64,000 nt of DNA. Source: a bacterium. GTDB lineage: Bacteria > Vulcanimicrobiota > Xenobia > Xenobiales > JADMJV01. The translations under genes were made by a program, and so were the position numbers. The stretch spans positions 52,989 through 116,988 of the forward strand of contig JAFEBA010000026.1 of NCBI GenBank assembly GCA_018266105.1, in the 5' to 3' direction. The notes beneath the pieces were generated by a model that saw only the letters and a program-made list of their open reading frames with translations, had not been told where the DNA came from and made no database searches. Each line of letters opens with the position of its first letter. The stretch's first letter is position 1. Positions 34,756 through 43,646 of this stretch are shown piece after piece.

Positions 34756-36090
34756 TCAGGTGGGCCACCAAAGGCGCGAGGGCACCAGTACACGCCCTTC
34801 AAACAAGCGGCGGGCGGTGCTGATGATTCCGGCTCGTTCGATGTTGAGCCGGCCGTCCTGAATGGAGAACTCGAGATGAACGGGGATGCGACCGGCGGGA
34901 TGTTCTACCAGGATCGTCTTCTGTTGAAATTGGCCGCTCGGAGTGGGGAGCCAGTCGGCAAAGACTGAGTCGGGCAGTACTGAGGCCGAGGCGACCCCGA
35001 TGGCTCCGGTGACCGCATGGGTCGCGTGGCACTTCTCGGGCACAAAATAGCGGGAGGTAAAGGTGCCATCCCGGCGGGGCGGTGAGACCACCGCAATTTT
35101 TGGGGTGACCTGCCCGGCCACATCGCCCAGGCCCATTTTCACTGCCGCCAGGCGCCGAATCTGCTCCAGCCTGTCCAGCAGTGCCTGGCTCAGGTTCAGC
35201 TCCTGCGGGCTTTCGTGGCCCGTAATGGCCAGGCCCACGGGGGGGTTAGAGGCGCCCGTTCTCCGATCACGACGCCGACGATTGGGAGCAGCCCTGCGGT
35301 CATCGACACCGGTCAGCCGGTCGGCCCGCAAGATCACCATGGGCATGGCCACATCCAGACAGGTGACCGGCACACCATCGATGATGTCCACTGTGTTGCC
35401 CGTGGGCAAAAGCTTGCCGGTGCGGGCCCCGATCACGTTGCGGAAATTGAGCACAATGGGCGCGCCGCTGCCAGGAACGCCGTCGATGACCGTATCACCT
35501 TCGTAAGAAATTTGGCCCCGCGGAGTCTGCACAATGGCCTCCACGTCGGCCCGATTGTTGACGGCGCGGATGCGCACCCGAGTGTAAGGGTCTTTGGCCA
35601 GCACCAGACCTTCCTCAATTGCGTAACAGGCGACTCCGGCCAAAATATTTCCGCAGGATGGCGTGGTATCCACAATGGCCCGATCAACCATCACCTGAGC
35701 GAAAAGATAATCTACTTCGTGGTTGGGGTCGGTTGAGGGTGCCAGAATTGCGACTTTGCTGGTCAGACTGTCGCCACCGCCGCAACCGTCGATCTGACGA
35801 TGGTCGGGGCTTCCCATGGCGGCCAGCAGAACCCGGTCGCGAACCTTTTGCATCGGCGGCAGGTCGCGGGCCAGGAAAAACAAGCCCTTGGAGGTTCCCC
35901 CGCGCATCAAAACGCAGTTGACCGCCTGCTGGCCGCTCTGGGGTTTGATTTGCTTGGAGGCCCAACGTCGAGGTCGTCCGTTTTCCGGGTCTCGAACGCG
36001 CAGGTCGGCACGCTCCCACTCAAAGGGCAAGTTTTGCCGAGGGGCGGTCAGCCAGGCGTCGGCCGCGACAATCTTCAAGCGATGGGACAT
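34756..36090 (-). CDS. prpF: PrpF-family isomerase (methylaconitate/oxalomesaconate type)
   Basis: A 444-residue protein of the DapF/PrpF fold. Family landmarks are VNCVLMRGGTSKGLFF, SPDHRQIDGCGGGDSLTSKVAIL, TTPSCGNILAGVACYAIEEG with the catalytic Cys, and HATHAVTGAIGVASA. PrpF isomerises trans-aconitate/2-methylaconitate; the related GalD tautomerises 4-oxalomesaconate. The segment GVDDRRAAPNRRRRDRRTGA interrupts the otherwise family-like ADRLTG...GLAITGHESPQELN stretch and is absent in usual members. The N-terminus also has a ~55-residue extension, so a later start is possible. Neither an AcnD nor a methylcitrate gene is adjacent. Confidence 0.8.
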   Translation of the reverse strand: MSHRLKIVAADAWLTAPRQNLPFEWERADLRVRDPENGRPRRWASKQIKPQSGQQAVNCVLMRGGTSKGLFFLARDLPPMQKVRDRVLLAAMGSPDHRQIDGCGGGDSLTSKVAILAPSTDPNHEVDYLFAQVMVDRAIVDTTPSCGNILAGVACYAIEEGLVLAKDPYTRVRIRAVNNRADVEAIVQTPRGQISYEGDTVIDGVPGSGAPIVLNFRNVIGARTGKLLPTGNTVDIIDGVPVTCLDVAMPMVILRADRLTGVDDRRAAPNRRRRDRRTGASNPPVGLAITGHESPQELNLSQALLDRLEQIRRLAAVKMGLGDVAGQVTPKIAVVSPPRRDGTFTSRYFVPEKCHATHAVTGAIGVASASVLPDSVFADWLPTPSGQFQQKTILVEHPAGRIPVHLEFSIQDGRLNIERAGIISTARRLFEGRVLVPSRLWWPT

Positions 36091-36182
36091 GAGAGGGTGA
36101 ACCTTCCGGGCCCGCAGATCCCATTCCTGGTGGATATTCTTTTCACCAGGTATTGAGCAGGCCCGGGCCAGAAGCAGAGGCC

Positions 36183-37151
36183 ATGAGTTGCATCTATCCC
36201 GGCGTGCTGGCTGGAGACGGCCGTCAGGCCGTCAGTTTGGGGGAAGCCGCTGAGTGGGCCCAACGGGGCGCTCTGAGAGCCGCCGACCGCGGCACATTTT
36301 GCGTGGGTGGAGTCTTGCTCGGTCCGGGCCTCGAATTGCTGGCCGAGTCTTCCAATCATGTGCTCTGCGATGGCGCGGTATGCGACCCCACCGCTCACGG
36401 GGAGCGGCAACTGGTGGATTGGTACTTTGACCAGAAAGGGATGCCAGCGGCCGATCAATGCACCCTGGTGTCGACTCTGGACCCCTGTATAATGTGCGCC
36501 GGCTCCCTGCTCTATGCCGGCTTCCGTGTGGTCAGCCTGAGTCTGGACCTGGAGGCCGGGGTGAACTGGACCGCTGACCAGAGCTTCCAGGCCCTGCCGC
36601 CGGCGCTACGGAGCCAGGCCAGGGAAAGATTCGCCTACCTGGGGGTCGAGGGAGTTCGCCCGGCCTTTGGTTGCGCAGATACCGTAACCGCGGAGTTCGA
36701 AGAACGATCCCGGCAGTTGTTTCAAGAGAGCTTGCCGCGCGTCCAGGCCAGCATCCACGCCCGCCAGGTCTGCCCATTGTATGTCCGGCAGTGGGTGGAT
36801 GAGCCCGCTGCTTTGCTGGACCCGTCGGGTCAGGTGGTGGCGGTGGCCAGTGACGGCCCGCATACGCGCACGGCCGTCATGGAATTGGCGCGCACCTATG
36901 CTCTCAAAGACTTTACCTTGGTGCAGCGACGAGGCCCGAATTTGGGGGCGCTCTCGGTGATGGAGATGGGCGCCTACGGGTCTTGCCTGGAGGGGCCGCT
37001 GCCTCCATCCCCCCGGGCTCGCTGGCAGTATTTACAGCCTGGTTGCAGCGCCGAGGAGCTGACCGATCAGCTTGGCCGCATGCCACCGCACTATCGGAAG
37101 CTGGTGGGAATGCGCATCGAGGCAGCAGGTAGTATCGCAGGACCCTTGTAA
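36183..37151 (+). CDS. cytidine/deoxycytidylate-type deaminase, possibly with a second degenerate deaminase domain
   Basis: About 322 residues from ATG 36183. The zinc motifs are complete: PTAHGERQLVDW (His and catalytic Glu) and STLDPCIMCAGSLLYA (two Cys). This resembles the TadA/guanine-deaminase subgroup. Residues ~185-322 may be a second copy of the fold without metal ligands (VAVASDGPHTRTAVMELART, then VMEMGAYGSCLEGPLPP at the position of PCxxC). The substrate base is not predictable. It is divergent from PrpF across a 92-nt gap. The next gene starts 3 nt after its stop, suggesting an operon with the regulator. Confidence 0.75.
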   Translation: MSCIYPGVLAGDGRQAVSLGEAAEWAQRGALRAADRGTFCVGGVLLGPGLELLAESSNHVLCDGAVCDPTAHGERQLVDWYFDQKGMPAADQCTLVSTLDPCIMCAGSLLYAGFRVVSLSLDLEAGVNWTADQSFQALPPALRSQARERFAYLGVEGVRPAFGCADTVTAEFEERSRQLFQESLPRVQASIHARQVCPLYVRQWVDEPAALLDPSGQVVAVASDGPHTRTAVMELARTYALKDFTLVQRRGPNLGALSVMEMGAYGSCLEGPLPPSPRARWQYLQPGCSAEELTDQLGRMPPHYRKLVGMRIEAAGSIAGPL

Positions 37152-37154
37152 TTT

Positions 37155-39401
37155 GTGACGGACATGAGAGAGCGCATTCTCGTTTTGAGCGCCGACGCTC
37201 ACCTGCGGCAGTGGCTGGTGGACATTCTCCGATCCCCCCAGGTCTTGCTGGAAACCGCCGCCAACGGGCCCTCCGGCCTTTCGCTGGTGGCCGATCGTGA
37301 GTTTGATGTCCTGCTGGTGGATGCCGAGCTGCCGGGAATGGACGGGCTGGAAACCTTATCTCGAGTGAAGACTCATGCCCCCCGCACGGGAAGTGTGGTG
37401 CTGGCGCGCAAGCAATCAGAGGAGCTGTTGCTGCGCTCGATGCGAGCGGGCGGGGGCGATTTTTTGCGTATTCCCTGCAATCCTGAAGAGATTGCCCGGG
37501 CTGTCGAGCGCCAGATGAAACTCAGCCTGCGTCAGCGCCAGGGGCCGGATCGAAGCCAGGGCTCCCGCCGAACCCTGGTGCGAGCCTTTCATTCCATTTG
37601 TCTCTCGCTGGACTTGCAGGGTGTTCCAGGACGTCCCCTGCCGGGACTTCAGCCTTTAGGAGTCTTGGCGCGGCAGGTGGCCCTGGGACTTAATTTGAGT
37701 GAGACAGCCCGAGAAGAGGTGCAGCTGGCAACCTGGATTCAGGCGATTTGCGACCTTCCGGGCGAGGCTCCCATCACCATCGATTGGGAAGAACTGCCGG
37801 CGGGAGTGCAGGCTCTGCTGGAACAGGGTGAGGGGCCGGCGGCGCAGGTGGTCCAGTTGGCTCTGGCCCTCGGTCGAGGCGACGATATTTATGAAAAGGG
37901 CCGGTTTGATCCGGCTATGCTTGAGTTGATCCCGAAAGGACCGCAGTTCAAGCAGGTCCAGCGCCGGGCTCAGCTCTCGCGAGCGCGCGCCCTGCAAGAC
38001 TCAGGCCAGAATATGGAAGCAGTGTATCTTTTTGAGCAGCTGCTTAAGGCTGAGCCCAATTCCCCCGAGGTCTTGCTCTCGCTGGCTCGATTGCATCGCC
38101 GACCGGAGCTGGTGCAACAGGCGTTGTCCTGCAGTCAGAAGGCGGGCTCCTGGATCACGGCCGAGACCTGTTTTGAGGGCGGGCTGGTTCTCCATGAGTT
38201 GAACGCACCTGGGGCGGAGAATCTCTTTTCCCGCAGCAGTCGGCTCTACGGCGACCTGCGCTCGCGCCATCGCCAGGCTCTGGCGCTGCTTGCCCAGGAA
38301 TGGGTGGCGGGCACCAAACTGCCGGCCGAAGTCGTGCGCGCGGCCGTGGAGGATTTATGTTCCTGCCCGGAGCCTGAACTATTGAGTGCTCAGGCCGATT
38401 GGCTGGCTCCAAAGCTGCTGGCCTATCCAGGCCTGGAAAACACCGAAGCTCCCCGCCTGATTCAGCGCTTTTTAGAAGAAGATTCCAGCCGCATCGCGTC
38501 CGAAATTCGGCGGGCAAGCTGGAGCCTGGACGCGCGCAAAGGCCTGGCCAGAATCTTGGGCGGCCTGCCCTGGGTGCCCGGTCGCGAAGTGCTGGAGGTT
38601 TTAGAGAAAGATCATAGCGAGGAAGTTCGGGCGGCGGTCCCCGCCGACATCCACGTGGGCTCGGCTCTACCACCGATCTTGAGAATTCATGCGCTGGGTC
38701 CTTTAGAGGTTTATCAAGGTCGCCGCCGCCTGGCCAACAATGCCTGGAGAACTCAGAGAGCCCGGCGCCTGGTGGCCTATCTGGCTACGCACTGGCAGGA
38801 GGCCCACTCTGAGGAAACTCTGATCGACCTGTTTCTGGCCGACTCGCCTTCGCCGGTTCGTTTGCAGCAACTTCTGGAGGTGGCCCGAGCCAGTTTACGG
38901 CCACCGGGTTGGCAGGACGTCAATTATTTGCTTTGGGAGGACGGCAAGCTTCGCTTTAACCTTCAACTCCCTCGATGGGTGGATGTGGAGCAATCGGAGC
39001 AAAGCTTTGCTCGTGCCAGGCAAAGCCAGGGGGAGCAGGCGGCCGACCTGTATCGCAGGGTGCTGGCCGTGGATCACGGAGACTTCCTGGAAGACTTCGA
39101 AGAGGAGTGGGTCATCCCCATCCGGCTACGCCAGCGGGAGCAATCCTTGGTGGCTCGCTTCTGGTTGGCTCGCTGGTCATTGGAGGCCGGGAGACCGGCC
39201 GAAACACTGGAGCATGCTCAGTGGTTGCTGGAGACGAATCCAAATTCCGAAGAAGCCTGGGTTCTCAGCATGGATTCTCTGCTGGCCCTGAATCGTATCG
39301 AAGAGGCTCTGCGCACATCGGAGCGAGCCAAGAAGGCCGTGCCTGCGCCCGGAACCGCGCTTAAGGAGGCCCACCGTCGGGCGGTTGCCTCACTCTCCTA
39401 G
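37155..39401 (+). CDS. response regulator with SARP-type (BTAD) C-terminus
   Basis: About 748 residues from GTG 37155 (ATG 37164 also possible). Residues ~5-125 form a REC domain with VLLVDAELPGMDGLE (phosphoacceptor Asp) but an atypical second acidic pair (LSADAH). A long helical middle follows, including TPR-like EAVYLFEQLLKAEPNSPEVLLSLARL. From about residue 510 there is an OmpR-like winged helix (ILRIHALGPLEVYQ, RTQRARRLVAYLATHW), then a BTAD helical domain (DVEQSEQSFARARQ, LYRRVLAVDHGDFLEDFEEEW). It likely activates transcription after phosphorylation, and the double hybrid kinase at 8550 is a possible but unproven partner. It overlaps the minus-strand gene by 12 nt. Confidence 0.82.
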   Translation: MTDMRERILVLSADAHLRQWLVDILRSPQVLLETAANGPSGLSLVADREFDVLLVDAELPGMDGLETLSRVKTHAPRTGSVVLARKQSEELLLRSMRAGGGDFLRIPCNPEEIARAVERQMKLSLRQRQGPDRSQGSRRTLVRAFHSICLSLDLQGVPGRPLPGLQPLGVLARQVALGLNLSETAREEVQLATWIQAICDLPGEAPITIDWEELPAGVQALLEQGEGPAAQVVQLALALGRGDDIYEKGRFDPAMLELIPKGPQFKQVQRRAQLSRARALQDSGQNMEAVYLFEQLLKAEPNSPEVLLSLARLHRRPELVQQALSCSQKAGSWITAETCFEGGLVLHELNAPGAENLFSRSSRLYGDLRSRHRQALALLAQEWVAGTKLPAEVVRAAVEDLCSCPEPELLSAQADWLAPKLLAYPGLENTEAPRLIQRFLEEDSSRIASEIRRASWSLDARKGLARILGGLPWVPGREVLEVLEKDHSEEVRAAVPADIHVGSALPPILRIHALGPLEVYQGRRRLANNAWRTQRARRLVAYLATHWQEAHSEETLIDLFLADSPSPVRLQQLLEVARASLRPPGWQDVNYLLWEDGKLRFNLQLPRWVDVEQSEQSFARARQSQGEQAADLYRRVLAVDHGDFLEDFEEEWVIPIRLRQREQSLVARFWLARWSLEAGRPAETLEHAQWLLETNPNSEEAWVLSMDSLLALNRIEEALRTSERAKKAVPAPGTALKEAHRRAVASLS

Positions 39402-40187
39402 GTGAGTATCCACTCGACCGCCCTGGCCCGGCTTTCCGGGGTTTCCATCGGGAGCCGTTTGCGCGGTGGAGTCAGAGGAGTAGTACTGACCGCCTTTGCC
39501 ACCTCCTCCGGGAGTTCCAGCCGACAGGTCCACTTCAAGGTAATCACGCCAGGGCGCGTTGTAGGTCGTGATTTTGAGATTACCGCCCCAGCCCGCCGCT
39601 CCGCCGTCCCGACCCACGGCTGACTGATAGCCGCGGAAGTCATCGCCGTTAGCGCCTTTGCCGCCATTTCCGCCTTTGGCAGTGATCTTGAAGCGCAGGC
39701 CGGTGTCCGCGAACAGGTAGTGGAGATTCTGGTTCTGGGTGTGGATGCGTAGATGCATGCCGGCCTCGTCTCGGCGCAGTTCGGCTTCAATCTGTCCGCC
39801 ATTTGTTCCGGCCTGGCCGGGTCCACCGGCGGGTCCCGGGCGACCCGGCGCGCCATCTCGCCCGTTGGCCGTGAAACTCAGCTCATCGGCCACGGAGAAG
39901 CTTCCCTGGCTGTGCACCCCCTGAGGGGTGCGCAAAATCCACCCGTAGTGGCGCCCACGCTGTACCGGCACGCTCCAGCTGGAGTCGGCCAGAGCTGTTT
40001 CCGTGACCTTGTTGCCCTCACTCCAGAGCTCGGCCGTGAACTGGCCGCGTGGAAGCTTCCAGCGCAAGGTCACTTCTGCGCTGCGCTGCAAAAGCACGGC
40101 TCCGTTTGGGGGATAGACTTCCGGGGCGGCTCCTGGCAGGGTAGACGCCGAGGCGCTCAGGAGCAGAAAAAGAAGCAGCCTTTTCAT
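39390..40187 (-). CDS. secreted protein with collagen-like Gly-X-Y segment
   Basis: About 265 residues from ATG 40187, beginning with a signal peptide (MKRLLLFLLLSASASTLPGA). Residues ~30-100 form a beta-sandwich-like domain (VTLRWKLPRGQFTAELWSEG). A short collagen-like triplet run follows (GRDGAPGRPGPAGGPGQAG), and then a glycine-rich C-terminus (GGNGGKGANGDDFRGYQS). It is probably an envelope or extracellular structural protein. Its ATG overlaps the GFA stop by 4 nt (ATGA). Confidence 0.7.
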   Translation of the reverse strand: MKRLLLFLLLSASASTLPGAAPEVYPPNGAVLLQRSAEVTLRWKLPRGQFTAELWSEGNKVTETALADSSWSVPVQRGRHYGWILRTPQGVHSQGSFSVADELSFTANGRDGAPGRPGPAGGPGQAGTNGGQIEAELRRDEAGMHLRIHTQNQNLHYLFADTGLRFKITAKGGNGGKGANGDDFRGYQSAVGRDGGAAGWGGNLKITTYNAPWRDYLEVDLSAGTPGGGGKGGQYYSSDSTAQTAPDGNPGKPGQGGRVDTHLGE

Positions 40188-40576
40188 GCCAGCGGGGTCC
40201 AATTCGCCTGCCAGCGAGCCAGCTTTTCCTGGGGGCCAAGTTTCTGCGGTGAAACCACCTGGGCAGCTTTGAAGCTGGCGTATTCATCAAGGCAACGGGC
40301 GTTAACGGCCCCTATACTTTCATAGGTGACGGCCAGCAGCACTCCGCAACGACCGCAGATCAGGAAGTCGGCTCGCTCATCTCCCTGACGGTAGCGCACC
40401 GGTGGCTCTTTCCACTCCAGCTCAAGTTGACCGGTCGGATCGGAGACATAACTGGCCCCGTGGCGAGTGCAGAAGGAGCAGTCGCAAGCTCGGGGCGTCA
40501 CATCCGAGGGTTCCTCAGAGGTCTTATAGCGAAGGGAAAGAGATCCGCAGTGGCAGCTGCCCGAGTAGGTTGGCAT
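40184..40576 (-). CDS. GFA/CENP-V domain protein
   Basis: About 130 residues from ATG 40576. The zinc ligands of the glutathione-dependent formaldehyde-activating family are in place: SGSCHCGSL, CDCSFCTRHG and FLICGRCGVLL. Family members include S-(hydroxymethyl)glutathione synthase, but most are of unknown function. It is translationally coupled to the collagen-like protein. Confidence 0.85.
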   Translation of the reverse strand: MPTYSGSCHCGSLSLRYKTSEEPSDVTPRACDCSFCTRHGASYVSDPTGQLELEWKEPPVRYRQGDERADFLICGRCGVLLAVTYESIGAVNARCLDEYASFKAAQVVSPQKLGPQEKLARWQANWTPLA

Positions 40577-40666
40577 ATGGGTGGATTTGCCCTGGCGCCA
40601 ACAGGTCCTTCGGTGTCCACGGGGGGCGTTCGTGACATTTGCTCGATTGGCTGGTATCCTGAATAG

Positions 40667-42553
40667 ATGAGATGTCGGGAGCGGGACCGGGCCAGCTCTC
40701 TGGCGGGAGCGGTCTGTGTCATCGCGGTCGCCTTGCTGGCCGTATTGACGGTCGGGACGGCCAGTTCGGTCAACGTGCAAATGCTGGCGCGTTCTGAGAA
40801 TGCCCAGAATGCTTCACTGCTGGCGGATTCGGCCATTCAGCAGGCGGTGGCCGAAATCATGAGTTCCCCGAGTTGGGGCAGTTCGCCCACCACGAAGATT
40901 CAGTATGCGGGGCCGGCCGAGGATTCCGAGGTGCTGCTTACATTTGATCCGAGTGCGGGCGTTCCCTATTGCAGCCGAAATGACGAGGATAACCCTCGAC
41001 CGGCCTGGTCCGACTCCAAGCTGCTGCAGGGAGGATTGCTGCCCGGCAAACGGGTTCACCTGGTGGCGGTGGCCCACTGTCGCAACGTTCGTCGCACTCG
41101 GGAGGCCGTCGTCTATGTGCCTAATTTCACGATGTCTCTTGGCGCCACCGGCAAAGTTCATTTGATTGATAGCCTGGTGGGTTCACTGGATAGCAGCCAG
41201 GGAGTCGACCTGGAAGCGATTGCCAACGATCCGAGTAAACTGAAGCCGGGAGATTTGGGCACTAACTGCCAGGCTGACGATGCAGCCGTGCTCGAGCAAG
41301 GCAGTCGGGTGGTTGGCAATCTGCAGGCCCGCGGTGGAGTCGACCTCAGGGATACCTCCAGTATCGGGGGCGAGTTGCGCAAAACCTACGACCCCGTTGA
41401 GCTCCCACATTTCGATTTCACGTCCTACGATCCGGCCAACGGCGGGGCTCTCAATTACAACGAAGTGGCTCCCGGATTCCAGGGAGATCAGAATCTTAAT
41501 GGGGTGGTCCGTTGCAACGGTCCCAATCTGACCATCAACGGGGATCTCAAGTTAGATAACTGTCTATTTTATGTGAACGGCTCTTTGACCGTCACCGGCT
41601 CCGTGCGCGGCACTGGCGCGGTGGTTGTGACCGGTTCCACCACTTTGAAGGGCGGAAGTGGCTTGACTTCGGCCGACTCGGTTGCCCTGTTATCACAAGG
41701 GGATCTGAGTCTGGTCAGCCCTGGCTCCAGTCGTTATCTCTTCCAGGGTCTGGCCTATACTCGCGGCAACTTCCGTGCCAAGAATTTTACCATTGTCGGC
41801 GGCTTCGTGGCGGACGGTTCCAATAGTAACAATGGGAACGTGGACCTGGAGGGCTCCCTGGCTATTCGTGTTCCAATCTTCACCGATCTGAATATGTTTT
41901 TTCCGGTTCAGAGCGCGTTGCAGCTGGCCAGTACCGCCAATATTCCGACCGAACAAAGGGTCCCACTCAAGAGGGACCCGATCACCAATCAGCCGACCCA
42001 GGAATATATCTATGGTATCAGTCCTGCCCAACCAGACAACTGGCCAAGTCTTCCCGAGGTTTTTCGCGGGACGAATGGAGACATCCTGACCGGTAGTGAC
42101 CGGCCGCCGTCCTACGCGGCCATCGCTACCCCCTGGGCCGCTGCTCATTTCAACAACGGCAACGGCGGGGATTGGGGCCCCAATCCCTGGTGGAATCCAG
42201 TCCTGGTTCAGATCCGGCACCAGACGGTAAACGGGCAGGAGAAGCTGGCCTTTGATTTGGTTTGGACGGAAGACAATACGATCCATCACGAGACCTTTGC
42301 AGATCCAAATCATGCTCTGAAGGATTGCTCCGACTTTATCGCTCAATTGGGCTCGCAGCGCTGCCCGGGTTATTATGCGCCGCCCGACCACCCAGGAGTG
42401 GCGGGCCATTCCAACGCCTACCAGGCCCTTCTGGCCGAATGGGCCAACAAGAATCTTCTGCCCGATGACCAGGAGTCTAATTTCAGTTTCGATCCCAATC
42501 GCTTCCTGAAGGAGGCGGACAAATTGCGCATCTCGGCCTGGACCGAATACTAA
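40667..42553 (+). CDS. PilX/pilus-assembly-type membrane-anchored protein
   Basis: A 628-residue protein with one N-terminal helix (SSLAGAVCVIAVALLAVLTVG) followed by SSVNVQMLARSENAQNASLLADSA, the arrangement of PilX-like minor pilins that precede a large exposed domain. The middle is a repeated beta-strand region (LTINGDLKLDNCLFYVNGSL, TVTGSVRGTGAVVVTG), reminiscent of a polymer-forming beta helix. The C-terminal ~200 residues are not recognised. It is divergent from GFA and convergent with two prepilins, so a pilus or pseudopilus role is inferred. Confidence 0.65.
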   Translation: MRCRERDRASSLAGAVCVIAVALLAVLTVGTASSVNVQMLARSENAQNASLLADSAIQQAVAEIMSSPSWGSSPTTKIQYAGPAEDSEVLLTFDPSAGVPYCSRNDEDNPRPAWSDSKLLQGGLLPGKRVHLVAVAHCRNVRRTREAVVYVPNFTMSLGATGKVHLIDSLVGSLDSSQGVDLEAIANDPSKLKPGDLGTNCQADDAAVLEQGSRVVGNLQARGGVDLRDTSSIGGELRKTYDPVELPHFDFTSYDPANGGALNYNEVAPGFQGDQNLNGVVRCNGPNLTINGDLKLDNCLFYVNGSLTVTGSVRGTGAVVVTGSTTLKGGSGLTSADSVALLSQGDLSLVSPGSSRYLFQGLAYTRGNFRAKNFTIVGGFVADGSNSNNGNVDLEGSLAIRVPIFTDLNMFFPVQSALQLASTANIPTEQRVPLKRDPITNQPTQEYIYGISPAQPDNWPSLPEVFRGTNGDILTGSDRPPSYAAIATPWAAAHFNNGNGGDWGPNPWWNPVLVQIRHQTVNGQEKLAFDLVWTEDNTIHHETFADPNHALKDCSDFIAQLGSQRCPGYYAPPDHPGVAGHSNAYQALLAEWANKNLLPDDQESNFSFDPNRFLKEADKLRISAWTEY

Positions 42554-42981
42554 CGGTTGAGTGCGCTGATCTGCAAAACGCGAGCCACATGAAAGGTCTG
42601 CCCGCGCTCTTTCCAGGCGACATCCACTTTGAGTTGGCAAAGAGTACTGCGGGGCGCGGAGGAGGTGGGTGAGCCGGTGACCTTCATGGTCGGCTCAAAC
42701 TCCATACCGTCATCACCTTTCTGATTGCTGCGCCGCAGGACATCTCCCAGCGCACCTGGAGTGCTCAGGTCAACGCTTGTGTTGGTGGTCAGGCGGGAGA
42801 AGGGTCCGCTTCGGCATTCATCCAGAATGGCCTGAGCGATGTTGTTGGCGGTCAGGCGATGTTCGGTCTGGCGTACTGAAAACATGGCCGTCGGAAATAT
42901 GCTGAGCAAGACCATAAAGACGATGGCCAGCAAGCTGGCGGTGAAAATGACTTCGATCAAGGTCATGGCCCGGCGACTCAT
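42550..42981 (-). CDS. type IV prepilin-like protein (PilV/GspI type)
   Basis: A 143-residue protein with a class III signal: RRAMTLIEVIFTASLLAIVF. The cleavage residue is Ala rather than the usual Gly, but Glu5 of the mature form is kept. A hydrophobic helix and a small C-terminal domain follow. Its ATG overlaps the preceding prepilin gene stop by 4 nt. Confidence 0.8.
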   Translation of the reverse strand: MSRRAMTLIEVIFTASLLAIVFMVLLSIFPTAMFSVRQTEHRLTANNIAQAILDECRSGPFSRLTTNTSVDLSTPGALGDVLRRSNQKGDDGMEFEPTMKVTGSPTSSAPRSTLCQLKVDVAWKERGQTFHVARVLQISALNR

Positions 42982-43646
42982 CGCTGCTCCGGAAGAAAGA
43001 AGCTACGTCGGTAGGTGTATGTTTCGGGTTCTGGATGGCCGGTGTTGCCTTTGCGCTGAAGAGTCACTTTGAGAGTGATCGGTTGAATCAGCAGCAGGTC
43101 ACTGCCTCCAGGGGGATAGGAGATTTCGAACTGACTCAGGCCGGTGAGTAGAGTGACCGGGCGGGTGGAAGGGATGTTCAATATTTGGGCAATGCGGCCC
43201 GGGCTGAGCTTCCTGGGCCTGGTTGGATCAGTTTCCTCAGGTGTGGGACTGGGGCCACTCGGTGGCCATTCCCGATAGTTCAGAGTGTGAGCCACAGCGT
43301 CATAAGAGTAGATGAGAAAGAAATTGCTCCAGAGAAGCTCCCCACTGTTGGCAACGCCGGGCTGAGAGCCGGCTCGCAGTCCAGCCTGGCTGAGCGGGCA
43401 GATGGCGATGGCCTGGGGTGATGCTCCCGAACGAATGGAGATACCCGAGCAACAGCTGCGACGAAGATCGGTCAGGATTTTTTGCATGGCCACCAGGGCC
43501 TGCTGCTGCATCTCGGTGCGCAGAGTGGTGCGAATAGCTGCCCGACTGCTGCTTTGAAGCAGGAGGGCACCGATGGAGCTGACAACCAGCACGATGGTCA
43601 GCGCAATGATCATCTCGAGTACAGTCGTCCCTCTGCGCTGGCTCAT
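42978..43646 (-). CDS. type IV prepilin-like protein (PilW/GspJ type)
   Basis: A 222-residue protein with a prepilin signal RRGTTVLEMIIALTIVLVV (cleavage after Gly, Glu5 retained). The globular part has RKILTDLRRSCC-like and FFLIYSYDAVAHTLNYREW strands, as in GspJ/PilW. It is joined by 4-nt overlaps both to the upstream kinase gene and to the downstream prepilin. Confidence 0.82.
   Translation of the reverse strand: MSQRRGTTVLEMIIALTIVLVVSSIGALLLQSSSRAAIRTTLRTEMQQQALVAMQKILTDLRRSCCSGISIRSGASPQAIAICPLSQAGLRAGSQPGVANSGELLWSNFFLIYSYDAVAHTLNYREWPPSGPSPTPEETDPTRPRKLSPGRIAQILNIPSTRPVTLLTGLSQFEISYPPGGSDLLLIQPITLKVTLQRKGNTGHPEPETYTYRRSFFLPEQR

Noticed and set aside
41693..42640. 315-residue minus-strand frame opposite the PilX-like gene
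   Set aside because: No motif or ribosome site, and the plus strand shows a coherent membrane-anchored protein.
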